Shown here in pieces: positions 16,746 to 24,815 of a DNA stretch of 64,000 bases (the stretch's first letter is position 1; every line of letters begins with the position of its first letter). The DNA comes from Oscillatoriales cyanobacterium M59_W2019_021 (GTDB lineage Bacteria > Cyanobacteriota > Cyanobacteriia > Cyanobacteriales > Geitlerinemataceae), in assembly GCA_015295945.1 (NCBI GenBank), contig DVED01000149.1, positions 1 to 64,000 of the forward strand. The letters run 5' to 3'. The position numbers and the translations under genes are program-made. Below the pieces are notes generated by a model, which had not been told where the DNA came from, ran no database searches, and saw nothing but the letters and a program-made list of their open reading frames with translations.

Positions 16746-18293
16746 TTAGCGTTCGTCTTGGAAACTCTCAAACGGAGACTCTTCTGGGGAAGCGAGAGAT
16801 GGCGATCCGGCGATCGCCTGTTCGACGACGGCAGCACCTACAGCATCTCCCCAAACATTGATGGTGGTTCGGCAGCGATCGAGAAACCAATCGACGATTA
16901 ACAGGATAGAAATCCCTTCGATCGGAAGTTCGGCAGCCCGCAGGACGATCACCATCGTCACCAATCCCGCCTCGGGAATCCCAGCAGCCCCGATCGCCGC
17001 TAACGTAGAGGTGAGGAAAATCACCACCATGTGGGCGAAATCGAGTTGAATGCCGTAAATTTGGGCGATAAACACCGCCGCGACGGCTTCGTACAGTGCC
17101 GTGCCGTCCATATTCACCGTCGCCCCCAAAGGCAGCACGAAGCTTGCCGTCCGTTCGGAAATGCAGTTTTTCTCGGTGACGCATTCCATGGAAACGGGGA
17201 TGGTTGCCGAACTCGAGGCGGTGGAAAATGCCGTCGTCAGGGCAGTTGCCATATTGGTGACGTAGGTGGTCACGGGTTGCTGCCCGAAGAAATGGAGAAT
17301 GGCGGGTAAAACAATGCCGCCGTGAATCAGCAATCCTAAAAGCACCGTCATCATGTACTTGCTGACCCGCAACAACTCCGGCACGAAACCGCTAAACCCT
17401 CCGGCATTGCCCAACCGTCCGGCAATCAACGCCCCGATACCGATGGGGGCAGCCCACATCAGCAGGTGTACCATCGCCATGATGGCATCGTTGAGGCTGG
17501 AAAAGGAGCGAATTAACGATCGACCGGGTTCGCCCAGAGTGGTCAAAATACCGCCGAACACCAGCGAGACGACGATTAACGGCAGCACGTCGTTATTCAC
17601 CATCGCTGCGAACAGGTTTTGCGGGACTAAACCCACGACCACATCTTTAAGCACTTCGGCGATCGATCGATCTTTGCCTTGCACTTTTGCCGCCACCCCC
17701 AAATCGATCTGAATGCCTTTGCCTCCCGCAGGGGGTTCTACGGGTTCGCCCTTTTCGTTCGTCCATTCGGAGACGGTCAGGCTGTTGGCAGTTTGTTTGG
17801 CATCCGGATCGATCTCGCCGCGTACCCCTGGCGGGTCGAGGAGAATGACGGCATAGCGGTCGTCGTAGGTTCGGCTGACTTGTCCCGAATTGAGAACGAG
17901 AGTTTTATCTTGAATTTGGTAGGTAACGTTGACCAGTTGTTCCCCACCCCGCAAGGCAATGTGTTCGGCTTCGGTTTGGGCGTATCCCGGTTGAATGATG
18001 TTGACCAAAATCAAACCGATAACCACGGCGATCGCTGTGGTGGAAATATAGTAAATGAGGGTTTTGCTGCCCATTTCCCCCATTTGGCGGATGTCGCCGA
18101 GGCTGCCGATTCCCACTATCATCGAGGCAATGACTAAGGGAACCACCAGCATCATCAGCGATCGAATGAAGAGTTCCCCGATAAATGCGATTCCTTGACC
18201 GACGGGTGGAAAAAATCCCCCAACAACGATGCCGATGACAATTCCCAGCAGGATTTGGATCAGGAGTTTATTCGATCGATCGTTCATCATCAT
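16746..18293 (-). CDS. Dicarboxylate/amino acid:cation symporter (DAACS family)
   Basis: This inner-membrane transporter of the GltP/DctA family takes up glutamate, aspartate or C4-dicarboxylates with sodium or protons. The serine-rich re-entrant loop appears as TAFSTASSSATIPVSMECV, followed by the conserved PLGATVNMDGTALYEAV and, nearer the end, AAIGAAGIPEAG. At 515 residues it is longer than the roughly 420-residue family norm. The extra length is a hydrophilic insert of about 120 residues after the third membrane segment (about 103-225, including TVSEWTNEKGEPVEPPAGGKG). Such inserts are seen in some marine and cyanobacterial members. Three consecutive ATGs open the gene; the first is at 18291-18293. 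It ends in its own terminator. Confidence 0.9.
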   Translation of the reverse strand: MMMNDRSNKLLIQILLGIVIGIVVGGFFPPVGQGIAFIGELFIRSLMMLVVPLVIASMIVGIGSLGDIRQMGEMGSKTLIYYISTTAIAVVIGLILVNIIQPGYAQTEAEHIALRGGEQLVNVTYQIQDKTLVLNSGQVSRTYDDRYAVILLDPPGVRGEIDPDAKQTANSLTVSEWTNEKGEPVEPPAGGKGIQIDLGVAAKVQGKDRSIAEVLKDVVVGLVPQNLFAAMVNNDVLPLIVVSLVFGGILTTLGEPGRSLIRSFSSLNDAIMAMVHLLMWAAPIGIGALIAGRLGNAGGFSGFVPELLRVSKYMMTVLLGLLIHGGIVLPAILHFFGQQPVTTYVTNMATALTTAFSTASSSATIPVSMECVTEKNCISERTASFVLPLGATVNMDGTALYEAVAAVFIAQIYGIQLDFAHMVVIFLTSTLAAIGAAGIPEAGLVTMVIVLRAAELPIEGISILLIVDWFLDRCRTTINVWGDAVGAAVVEQAIAGSPSLASPEESPFESFQDER

Positions 18294-18390
18294 ATTCGTT
18301 TAGTTCGTCGTCTTTGTTAAAGTTGACATTTTGGGTTCGGTTCGACAATTCATATTTTTCATCCATCGGCGATCGCGCTGGGGAGCGCTA

Positions 18391-18759
18391 TTACTGCTTC
18401 CAAACCACCAAAATCACCCCGAAAACGATCGCCCCCAAACCCACCAAACGCATCGGCGGAATCGTTTCTTTAAACCAGAAAACACCGATAATCACTGAAA
18501 TGACGTAAGCCAGGGCAACTGCAGGACCGGCAACGCTGAGATTGACGCGGGTCAGTAAGAGAATATAGGCAAGCGCCCCCAACCCGTAGCAACACAATCC
18601 CAGCACCAATTGGGGCGTGGTTGCTACGCCCCAAATATAGCCAACGAGATCACGATCGTCGACCGATCCCAGCTTCAGTGCGCCGGATTTTAGCAGGTAT
18701 TGACCTACTGCATTCGTTAAAATTGAAATTAGAAATAGTCCGAATTCTTGTGGGGTCAC
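18391..18759 (-). CDS. Small EamA/SMR-like membrane permease
   Basis: The protein of 122 residues has four hydrophobic helices (about 5-25, 50-70, 75-95, 100-119), the size of a small multidrug resistance or half-EamA transporter, which would act as a dimer. The motif VSVIIGVFWFKETIPPMRLVGLGAIVFGVILV (helices 3-4, quoted in part as FWFKETIPP) is typical of the drug/metabolite transporter superfamily. The conserved SMR membrane-embedded Glu near residue 14 is absent, which argues against a classical EmrE. The substrate is unknown. It lies 97 bases upstream of the symporter gene on the same strand and may be cotranscribed. Confidence 0.75.
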   Translation of the reverse strand: MTPQEFGLFLISILTNAVGQYLLKSGALKLGSVDDRDLVGYIWGVATTPQLVLGLCCYGLGALAYILLLTRVNLSVAGPAVALAYVISVIIGVFWFKETIPPMRLVGLGAIVFGVILVVWKQ

Positions 18760-18820
18760 GCCAACACCCTTACCTTAACGGATAAATCGTCATTCTATAG
18801 TTTAGTAGCACAAAATCTTT

Positions 18821-19516
18821 ATGACTGGTACGGTTCGATCTCCTTACACTGCCGAACAAACTGCTGCATGGTTGCGGGGTCTACTCGCCATCGCCTGGGC
18901 GGATGGAGATTTTGATGAAAAAGAACAACAAGCGATCGCCGCACTCACTTACGAAGATGAGAGTTTTCAAAAAGATTGGGCAACCCTGGAACCGATCTCA
19001 CCCGCAGAATTGGCAACAGCTTTAGGCGACGATCCCGTCATTGCCGATAATTTTCTGCGTACGGCGGTGATGGTGGCGCTGGCAGATGGGGTTTATACCT
19101 CGGTTGAGGACGAAGCCCTACACCAGTTTTGCACCGCCTTGGATCGCCAAATCGAGGGCTTAGAAGCCTTGCGGCAAACCCTGGAAGATGTCGCTTGCGT
19201 CGAGGATAAAACTAAGGCTGAAGTTGAAGGAGTCAGCACCTTCAAACCCGACAGTCAAAAAGATGTCCTCGCCCCCATGCGGGCATGGTTGGACAATTTG
19301 GAAATGCACGATCCGAAAGTGGCTCGTTTTTTGTGTAAAATGATTCCTCCCCAATGTCCGTTCGAGCGGGATATCAAATTATTCGGTCGCAAGATCGTTC
19401 ACATTCCACCCATGTGCAAGCTCAATCCTTTGTACGAGCAGTTAGTGGGATTGCGCTTCCGGGCACTATCTTACTTAGCTGACGATTGCGGGGAAGATGT
19501 GACACCTTATATTTAG
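18821..19516 (+). CDS. TerB-like protein with Mo-dependent nitrogenase C-terminal domain
   Basis: The 231-residue protein joins two domains. Residues 10-125 resemble TerB, the helical tellurite-resistance/stress domain, with WADGDFDEKEQQAIA and a second helical repeat VMVALADGVYTSVEDEAL. Residues of about 150-230 match the domain called Mo-dependent nitrogenase C-terminus (Pfam PF06967): PMRAWLDNLEMHDP, MIPPQCPFERDI, then PPMCKLNPLYEQLVGLRFRAL. Despite the name, this domain is common in cyanobacteria without nitrogenase and its function is not known. Conserved Cys residues in IPPQCPF and PPMCKLNP could bind metal; that is inference. It is divergent from the permease gene, with about 60 bases between. 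Confidence 0.8.
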   Translation: MTGTVRSPYTAEQTAAWLRGLLAIAWADGDFDEKEQQAIAALTYEDESFQKDWATLEPISPAELATALGDDPVIADNFLRTAVMVALADGVYTSVEDEALHQFCTALDRQIEGLEALRQTLEDVACVEDKTKAEVEGVSTFKPDSQKDVLAPMRAWLDNLEMHDPKVARFLCKMIPPQCPFERDIKLFGRKIVHIPPMCKLNPLYEQLVGLRFRALSYLADDCGEDVTPYI

Positions 19517-19733
19517 AATTGGGAGTTGGGGGTTTGGGGTTTGTTATTCCTCGTTAGTCATGGGTTATGAGTAACAATCTGTTTCCCCTTTCCCTACCTC
19601 CTCAAAACCAACCCTTCCCGAACGGCTGGAACGATCAAGTTTCAAAAATTAACGAAAAAAATATAGAAATCACAAATAAAGTAACGAGATTCTAAGAATA
19701 GCTGACAATCCACAACCAATAACACATAAAATT

Positions 19734-20672
19734 ATGATTTTTATCGACCCTAAAACTGATTTTGCTTTCAAACGAATATTTGGCTCGACAGATAGCAAAG
19801 ATATTTTAATTAGCTTTCTAAATGCTTTAGTATACGACGATCGCCCAGTTATTGTCGATCTGGAAATTATCGATCCCTATTCCTCATCTCAATTACCCGG
19901 ATTGAAAGATAGCTATCTCGATGTCAAAGCCGTAACATCTGATAAAACGATCGTGATTATCGAGATGCAGGTGTTGAACGTGGCAGCTTTCGATCGGCGC
20001 ATTCTTTACAATGCGGCTAAAACTTACGCCACTCAACTTAAATCCGGGGAAGGTTATTTAAAGCTCAATCCTGTAATTGCACTAACCTTGACCGATTTTG
20101 TCATGTTTAACCACGACTCAGAAGTGATTTCCCATTTTGTCTTCAAAGAGCGAACTCGCTTGTTTGATTATCCCAACAATTATATCGAAATGGTGTTTGT
20201 CGAGTTGCCAAAATTTCAGAAATCATTAGAAGAATTGGAAACCATTCAGGACAAATGGATTTATTTTATGAAAAGTGCGAACTCTCTGGAGGTCATTCCT
20301 AATACAATGGAAGATATTCCCGAAATTGAGAAAGCGTTAGAGATCGCCAATCCAGCTAATTTAAGTCCAAAAGAACTTGACGAGTTGGAAAAGCGCGTTT
20401 TCTTCATTGAAGACCAAAAAGGAGCGATCGTTAAAGGAATTGAAGAAGGAAGGAAACAAGGAATCGAACTCGGACGATCCGAAGGGCGAGCCGAAGGAAA
20501 ACAAGAACTAATTTTGCGTTTAGTGAGCCGTTGTTTTGGTACTCTCGACCCAAGTGTTGCCGATCGCCTTCAAAATTTATCGGACGATCGCCTCGATCTC
20601 TTAGGAGATGCTATCTTTGAGTTTGGTGATGTTGCAGACTTAGAACGATGGTTAGAGGAAATGGCAGGATAA
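19734..20672 (+). CDS. Rpn-family PD-(D/E)XK nuclease (recombination-promoting nuclease/transposase-like)
   Basis: This 312-residue protein belongs to the PDDEXK_2 group, which includes the E. coli Rpn nucleases that promote horizontal-DNA recombination. The opening IDPKTDFAFKRIFG is the family hallmark. The nuclease core shows SYLDVKAVTSDKTIVIIEMQV, in which Asp and E-x-Q take the place of D..E-x-K. The C-terminal tail is charged and helical (GRSEGRAEGKQEL, then a DUF4351-like end FGTLDPSVADRL). These genes are numerous and mobile in cyanobacteria. It starts at ATG 19734 after an AT-rich leader and is 104 bases from obgE on the same strand. Confidence 0.85.
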   Translation: MIFIDPKTDFAFKRIFGSTDSKDILISFLNALVYDDRPVIVDLEIIDPYSSSQLPGLKDSYLDVKAVTSDKTIVIIEMQVLNVAAFDRRILYNAAKTYATQLKSGEGYLKLNPVIALTLTDFVMFNHDSEVISHFVFKERTRLFDYPNNYIEMVFVELPKFQKSLEELETIQDKWIYFMKSANSLEVIPNTMEDIPEIEKALEIANPANLSPKELDELEKRVFFIEDQKGAIVKGIEEGRKQGIELGRSEGRAEGKQELILRLVSRCFGTLDPSVADRLQNLSDDRLDLLGDAIFEFGDVADLERWLEEMAG

Positions 20673-20776
20673 TTTGTTTTCTTGATCGCCTAATTAATGC
20701 TAAAAACTAGTCAAGTCAAGCAAATTAAAAACGAAGCGATCGTTCTCTAATTCGGAAAACTTAAAGGTTAGAAACT

Positions 20777-21823
20777 ATGCAATTTATCGATCGGGTAGAA
20801 GTTGAAGTCGAAGCTGGGAAAGGTGGGGATGGAATGGTGGCTTTTCGGCGCGAGAAATATGTTCCGGCAGGAGGTCCTTCGGGCGGCAATGGCGGTCGCG
20901 GCGGCTCGGTGATTTTGGTGGCAACGGAACAGCTACAAACCCTATTAGATTTCAAGTATGCTCACCGCTTTAAAGCGGAAGATGGCAAGCGCGGCGGACC
21001 GAATAATTGTACGGGAGCTTCGGGGAGCGATCGCATCTTAAAAGTGCCGTGCGGAACGATGGTTTACGATGCAGAAACTGAAGAAATTGTAGGCGATTTA
21101 ATCGAGCCAAATCAGACTTTATGCGTTGCGGCAGGCGGGAAAGGAGGATTGGGAAACCAGCATTTTTTGAGCAATCGCAATCGCGCGCCGGAAAAGGCAT
21201 TGCCGGGACTTCCGGGTGAAATTCGCCAGCTTCGATTGGAATTGAAGTTGTTAGCCGAAGTGGGAATTATCGGCTTACCCAATGCGGGAAAATCAACACT
21301 CATTTCGGTTCTGTCAGCAGCTCGACCGAAAATTGCTGATTATCCATTTACCACCCTAATTCCGAATCTCGGTGTGGTGCGTAAACCCACCGGAGATGGA
21401 ACGGTTTTTGCTGACATTCCGGGATTAATTGAAGGGGCGCATTTAGGGGCGGGTTTGGGTCACGATTTCTTGCGCCATATCGAACGCACGAGGGTATTAC
21501 TCCATTTAGTCGATGTAACTGCCGAAGATCCGATCGCCGATTATCAAGTCATTCAAGAAGAATTGGCAGCTTACGGACACGGATTGAGCCATCGCCCGCA
21601 AATTGTGGCAATGAATAAAATCGACGCCACCGATCGCAATTCCGAAGAATTAGAAGCGATTGCAACCGAACTCGAACGGCTTTCATCTGCCCCTGTTTTC
21701 CAGATTTCAGCAGTGGCGAAAATGGGAGTCGAACCGATGTTACAAGCCGTTTGGATGGAACTCGATCGACTGTCGGAATCCGCTCGATCGGCAACCAGCG
21801 AATTTGCAATTAAGGCTGAATAA
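20777..21823 (+). CDS. obgE: GTPase ObgE/CgtA
   Basis: Obg is an essential ribosome-associated GTPase that takes part in large-subunit assembly and the stringent response. The glycine-rich Obg fold occupies residues 1-158 ([27 protein letters not shown]). The G domain follows, with G1 GLPNAGKST at 166-174, switch TTLIPNLG, G3 [10 protein letters not shown] and G4 MNKID. At 348 residues it is standard length without the long C-terminal extension seen in some Gram-positives. It may share a transcript with the downstream Uma2 gene, which begins 20 bases later. Confidence 0.97.
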   Translation: MQFIDRVEVEVEAGKGGDGMVAFRREKYVPAGGPSGGNGGRGGSVILVATEQLQTLLDFKYAHRFKAEDGKRGGPNNCTGASGSDRILKVPCGTMVYDAETEEIVGDLIEPNQTLCVAAGGKGGLGNQHFLSNRNRAPEKALPGLPGEIRQLRLELKLLAEVGIIGLPNAGKSTLISVLSAARPKIADYPFTTLIPNLGVVRKPTGDGTVFADIPGLIEGAHLGAGLGHDFLRHIERTRVLLHLVDVTAEDPIADYQVIQEELAAYGHGLSHRPQIVAMNKIDATDRNSEELEAIATELERLSSAPVFQISAVAKMGVEPMLQAVWMELDRLSESARSATSEFAIKAE

Positions 21824-21843
21824 TCGATCGGTAACTCGATAAA

Positions 21844-22542
21844 ATGGGAGAGCGAATCATGGTAGAAACCGCACTCGAAATTTTGCCCTTAGAAAATGGC
21901 GACAGACTCACGCGATCGGAATTTGAACGGCGTTACGAAGCAATGCCTCATGTCAAAAAAGCCGAATTAATCGAAGGAATTGTATATATGGGATCGCCTG
22001 TCCGCATCATTCACGGTCAACCTCACGCACTCGTTATGACTTGGTTAGGAACCTATTGGACAGCGACACCGGGATTGGGACTGGGGGACAACACCACCGT
22101 TCGCCTCGATGCTGACAACGAACCACAACCGGATGCACTATTACGCATCGAAGTGGGGGGACAATCGGTCATTAGTGCGGATGGATATGTTGAAGGTGCA
22201 CCGGAATTGATTGTGGAAGTGGCAGCGAGTAGTGCTGCTTACGATTTACACGATAAGAAGCGGGTGTATCGGCGAAATGGGGTGCGGGAGTACGTGGTTT
22301 GGCGAGTTCGCGATCGCCAAATTGATTGGTTTTCGCTGCAAGAAGGCAACTACGAACTCCTTTCTAGCGATGGGGATGGCATTATTCGATCGGCTATTTT
22401 TCCGGGATTGTGGTTAGCCGTTGCGGATTTGTTGGAGGGGAATATGATGCGAGTTTTGGCAGTGTTGCAACAGGGGATTGCATCCTCGGAACATCAGGAA
22501 TTCGTGCGAGAATTGGGCGATACTCCTAAAGGGAGCCGCTGA
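21844..22542 (+). CDS. Uma2-family putative endonuclease
   Basis: Uma2 (DUF820) proteins are very numerous in cyanobacteria. They have a PD-(D/E)XK nuclease fold, but their biological role is largely unknown. The site is seen as QPDALLRI, then APELIVEVAASSAAYDLHDKKRVYRRNGV, giving Asp, E-x-A and a downstream Lys. The final WFSLQEGNYELL is also typical. The first ATG, 21844, gives 232 residues; ATG 21859 (MVETALEIL) is equally plausible. It lies 20 bases after obgE. Confidence 0.85.
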   Translation: MGERIMVETALEILPLENGDRLTRSEFERRYEAMPHVKKAELIEGIVYMGSPVRIIHGQPHALVMTWLGTYWTATPGLGLGDNTTVRLDADNEPQPDALLRIEVGGQSVISADGYVEGAPELIVEVAASSAAYDLHDKKRVYRRNGVREYVVWRVRDRQIDWFSLQEGNYELLSSDGDGIIRSAIFPGLWLAVADLLEGNMMRVLAVLQQGIASSEHQEFVRELGDTPKGSR

Positions 22543-22565
22543 CGCGATCGGGGTTAATCAACTGT

Positions 22566-23216
22566 TTACCAAGGGCTGCCAACAAGGGTAAAAGCTGCCC
22601 AATAATATGGATGATTGAGAAGTCGATTTTGATTATCGGAATTTTCAGCTAGTTCTCTAGGTAAAGCTATCCTTTTAGGTTCAGTTTCAGATTCTGTGCG
22701 GATAACAAACTCACCATTTTCAATAGTAATCTGGTTTCTCAACATGGCGATTTGCACATCTTGAAGAGCTTTTGCTTTAAAAGCCTGCTTAGCTTTTTCA
22801 GAACCTGGTACGCGATATTCTTCTAGTTGACTACTTAGAGATCGATTAAACTCCTGCATTAGAGCTATCGTGGACAGATACTCAACATCCCACTGACTAG
22901 CTAAAACAGTATTGACACTCATCAGATCGGCTAACTTTGCAAATTGAACTTCAGCTATTGCTGAATTACCGACAGGTTCAGCATCAGCATCGTTAATGGG
23001 CAACTCTGGAGCTTCCTGCGCTAAAATTTCCCAGTATTCCAGTTCTTTCTGCCTAATTTGACGCTTTTTTTCATCTATTTGCAATTGAATCCGTTCTCGC
23101 TCGGCATCTTCCACAGTAATTTGAGCATCTTCTTTACTGTGTTTTAGCCGATAAAGCTTTGTAATTTGTTGATCTAATGCAACAAGACGATCTCGAGTCC
23201 AAGAACTTATAGGCAT
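22566..23216 (-). CDS. Coiled-coil protein fused to the C-terminal third of a CHAT protease domain
   Basis: Residues 5-75 are a charged coiled-coil region (TRDRLVALDQQITKLYRLKH and an E/R/Q-rich stretch), like the effector-associated adaptor segments of bacterial conflict proteins. Residues of about 95-216 match the end of cyanobacterial CHAT (caspase-like) domains: VNTVLASQWDVEYLSTIALM, KAKALQDVQIAMLRNQITIENG and the terminal HPYYWAAFTLVGSPW. The part of CHAT that carries the catalytic His (HxxCHG) and Cys (SAC) is absent, so no protease activity is expected. The gene may be an internal deletion, or a stand-alone regulator that kept only the structural lobe. It is noticeably more AT-rich than its neighbours. 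It starts at ATG 23214-23216. Confidence 0.7.
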   Translation of the reverse strand: MPISSWTRDRLVALDQQITKLYRLKHSKEDAQITVEDAERERIQLQIDEKKRQIRQKELEYWEILAQEAPELPINDADAEPVGNSAIAEVQFAKLADLMSVNTVLASQWDVEYLSTIALMQEFNRSLSSQLEEYRVPGSEKAKQAFKAKALQDVQIAMLRNQITIENGEFVIRTESETEPKRIALPRELAENSDNQNRLLNHPYYWAAFTLVGSPW

Positions 23217-23731
23217 GGGTAATTATCCGCTGACGGTGACAGAAAATAACTTTTCATGACTTAAGTATTCTAAATAACTTTTTAACTATCGACTTTCATT
23301 GTATACATAAATTCTTCAAAATGGAAGTCATCATTATTGTTTATGTATTGGCAATCCGTATTTACTCGGAAAAAAACTTAGGTTCATTATTTTTACTTAC
23401 GTATAATGCAAAATACTTACAATATGAAAATGATTCTTTACGTAAATTCACGTAAAAACTAGTGGGACTTTAACAAAAATTGGGGTGATTTTCGCCTCAA
23501 ACCCAGATGGAACAAGGCTTCGAGGTCACATGGGCATAAATCCAGCAACCATGAGGGCTTTGGTCAGCTTGGAGGTCTTGACCGAAATTCCCTGCCCCGC
23601 AAGGCTTTCAGACTCAAAAGGAAGGAAAAGTTGTCAAAGTTCCACTAGCAACAAAATCGTTTTGCTCGTTATCGAGTGACTTAGATCGCTAAACACTTAT
23701 CACCGTCAAGTATTGTACGGATTTGTTAAAT
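23217..23731. other. AT-rich intergenic region containing a MITE
   Basis: No gene is supported in these 515 bases. The left part (23217-23458) is AT-rich, with two TTTACGTAA-like direct repeats near 23437-23455. The right part is the inverted-repeat element at 23459-23648. An open frame of 64 codons at 23485-23679 crosses the element's right end and is not considered a gene. Confidence 0.6.
23459..23648. mobile_element. MITE-like element, about 190 bp, TA target-site duplication
   Basis: Terminal inverted repeats CTAGTGGGACTTTAACAA (23459-23476) and TTGTCAAAGTTCCACTAG (23631-23648) match at 16 of 18 positions. A TA dinucleotide at 23460-23461 and at 23646-23647 fits the TA duplication made by IS630/Tc1-mariner transposases. 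There is no transposase frame inside, so the element would depend on a transposase elsewhere in the genome. The body has no obvious coding content. Confidence 0.7.
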
Positions 23732-24655
23732 CTAAATCCCGATCGCCGCTGCATTAAGTCCCGTACAAACCAACTGATAAAATGTTTGGATCGGTGAAAT
23801 TTCCAGACGATCGCGAGTAGTCACTAACACCACTTGGCGTTGCAGTGCGGGAACGATTTCCGAGTCGGGAGAGATGGGGCGAATGGTTAAAGTTGGGTCA
23901 TTTCTGGCTTCGAGTAAGGCAGAATGCGGCAAAATCGTAATTAAATTTCCTTGGCGAACGACGCCGCGAAACGCATCTAAAGTATTTAATTCTAAAACAG
24001 CATTTAAAGTTTTCCCTTGTTTGGCAAACACGTCTTGTACTAAACGTTGCATCCCGTAACCATCTTTAAAAACAACGTGATTATAGCGGGTTAATTCTTG
24101 AGTCGGCACGAAATCGTACTGACTTAAAGGATGATCCGACGCCATCAAAACTTCGATCGCTTCCTCATATAACACTTCGATCGCCATATCCGAAGTAGTA
24201 TCGAGCAGAGGATTGTGCATGACGATGGCGATATCGACTAAGCCATCTCGTAATACTTTCAACGCGCGATCGCTGCCTAAAGAGGTGACTCGCAACTGTA
24301 CGTCCGGGTAAATTTGAGAAAATTTTTGCAAAATGGGGGGTAAATAGTGGGCGCAGACGGAATGAATCGCCGCCACGCACAATTCCGACTGTTTTCCTTG
24401 AACTAACTCCGAAATTTCCCGAACGGCAGTCTCCCACTCCCGACAGATACGACTGGCGTGAGGCAGCAGGCGATTGCCCCCTAATGTCAATTTGGCGCGT
24501 GCAGTTCGATGAAACAATCGCAAGCCAACTGCCGCCTCCAACCCTTGAATTTGGCGGCTGATGGTCGATTGGGTGACGCGACACAACCGCGCGGCTTTTT
24601 GGAAGCTGCCGGTTTCAGCGACGGCAAGAAAGGCTTGTAATTGCTCTAAGCGCAC
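23732..24655 (-). CDS. ntcB: LysR-type transcriptional regulator, probable NtcB (nitrate assimilation activator)
   Basis: The 307-residue protein has an N-terminal winged helix-turn-helix (MRLEQLQAFLAVAETGSF, then TQSTISRQIQGLEAAVG) and a C-terminal effector-binding domain from about residue 90 (ELCVAAIHSVCAHYLPPILQ, LGSDRALKVLRDGLVDIAIVM). These segments match my recollection of cyanobacterial NtcB, which activates nitrate/nitrite assimilation genes when nitrite is present. The promoter supports this: a perfect NtcA-activated promoter lies just upstream (24692-24733), and ntcB is a known NtcA target. Translation starts at GTG 24653-24655. No nir or nrt genes are in the window. A different nitrogen-linked LysR protein remains possible. 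Confidence 0.75.
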   Translation of the reverse strand: MRLEQLQAFLAVAETGSFQKAARLCRVTQSTISRQIQGLEAAVGLRLFHRTARAKLTLGGNRLLPHASRICREWETAVREISELVQGKQSELCVAAIHSVCAHYLPPILQKFSQIYPDVQLRVTSLGSDRALKVLRDGLVDIAIVMHNPLLDTTSDMAIEVLYEEAIEVLMASDHPLSQYDFVPTQELTRYNHVVFKDGYGMQRLVQDVFAKQGKTLNAVLELNTLDAFRGVVRQGNLITILPHSALLEARNDPTLTIRPISPDSEIVPALQRQVVLVTTRDRLEISPIQTFYQLVCTGLNAAAIGI

Positions 24656-24691
24656 CTGAAGGTCGTCTGCATTACACTCGAGAATACGCTG

Positions 24692-24733
24692 ACTGTAGCG
24701 AGTTTGGGTCGCGCATTCGGTAGATTTCGATAC
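24692..24733 (-). promoter_or_regulatory. Class II NtcA-activated promoter of ntcB
   Basis: On the minus strand GTATCGAAATCTAC (24733-24720) fits the NtcA box GTA-N8-TAC exactly. It is followed after exactly 22 bases by TACAGT (24697-24692), which fits the -10 form TAN3T. This is the canonical layout of NtcA-activated cyanobacterial promoters. The start of transcription would be about 24685, some 30 bases before the GTG. Confidence 0.8.
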
Positions 24734-24815
24734 AATTTATCAGATTGGCTATCGGTGATTGAAAATTGAGTATTTGTACCAGCCTTCGGCTTTCCATTTC
24801 CAACTCCTCAAATCA

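Noticed and set aside
23485-23679. 64-codon frame within and beyond the MITE
   Set aside because: It crosses the right terminal repeat and has no domain or ribosome site.
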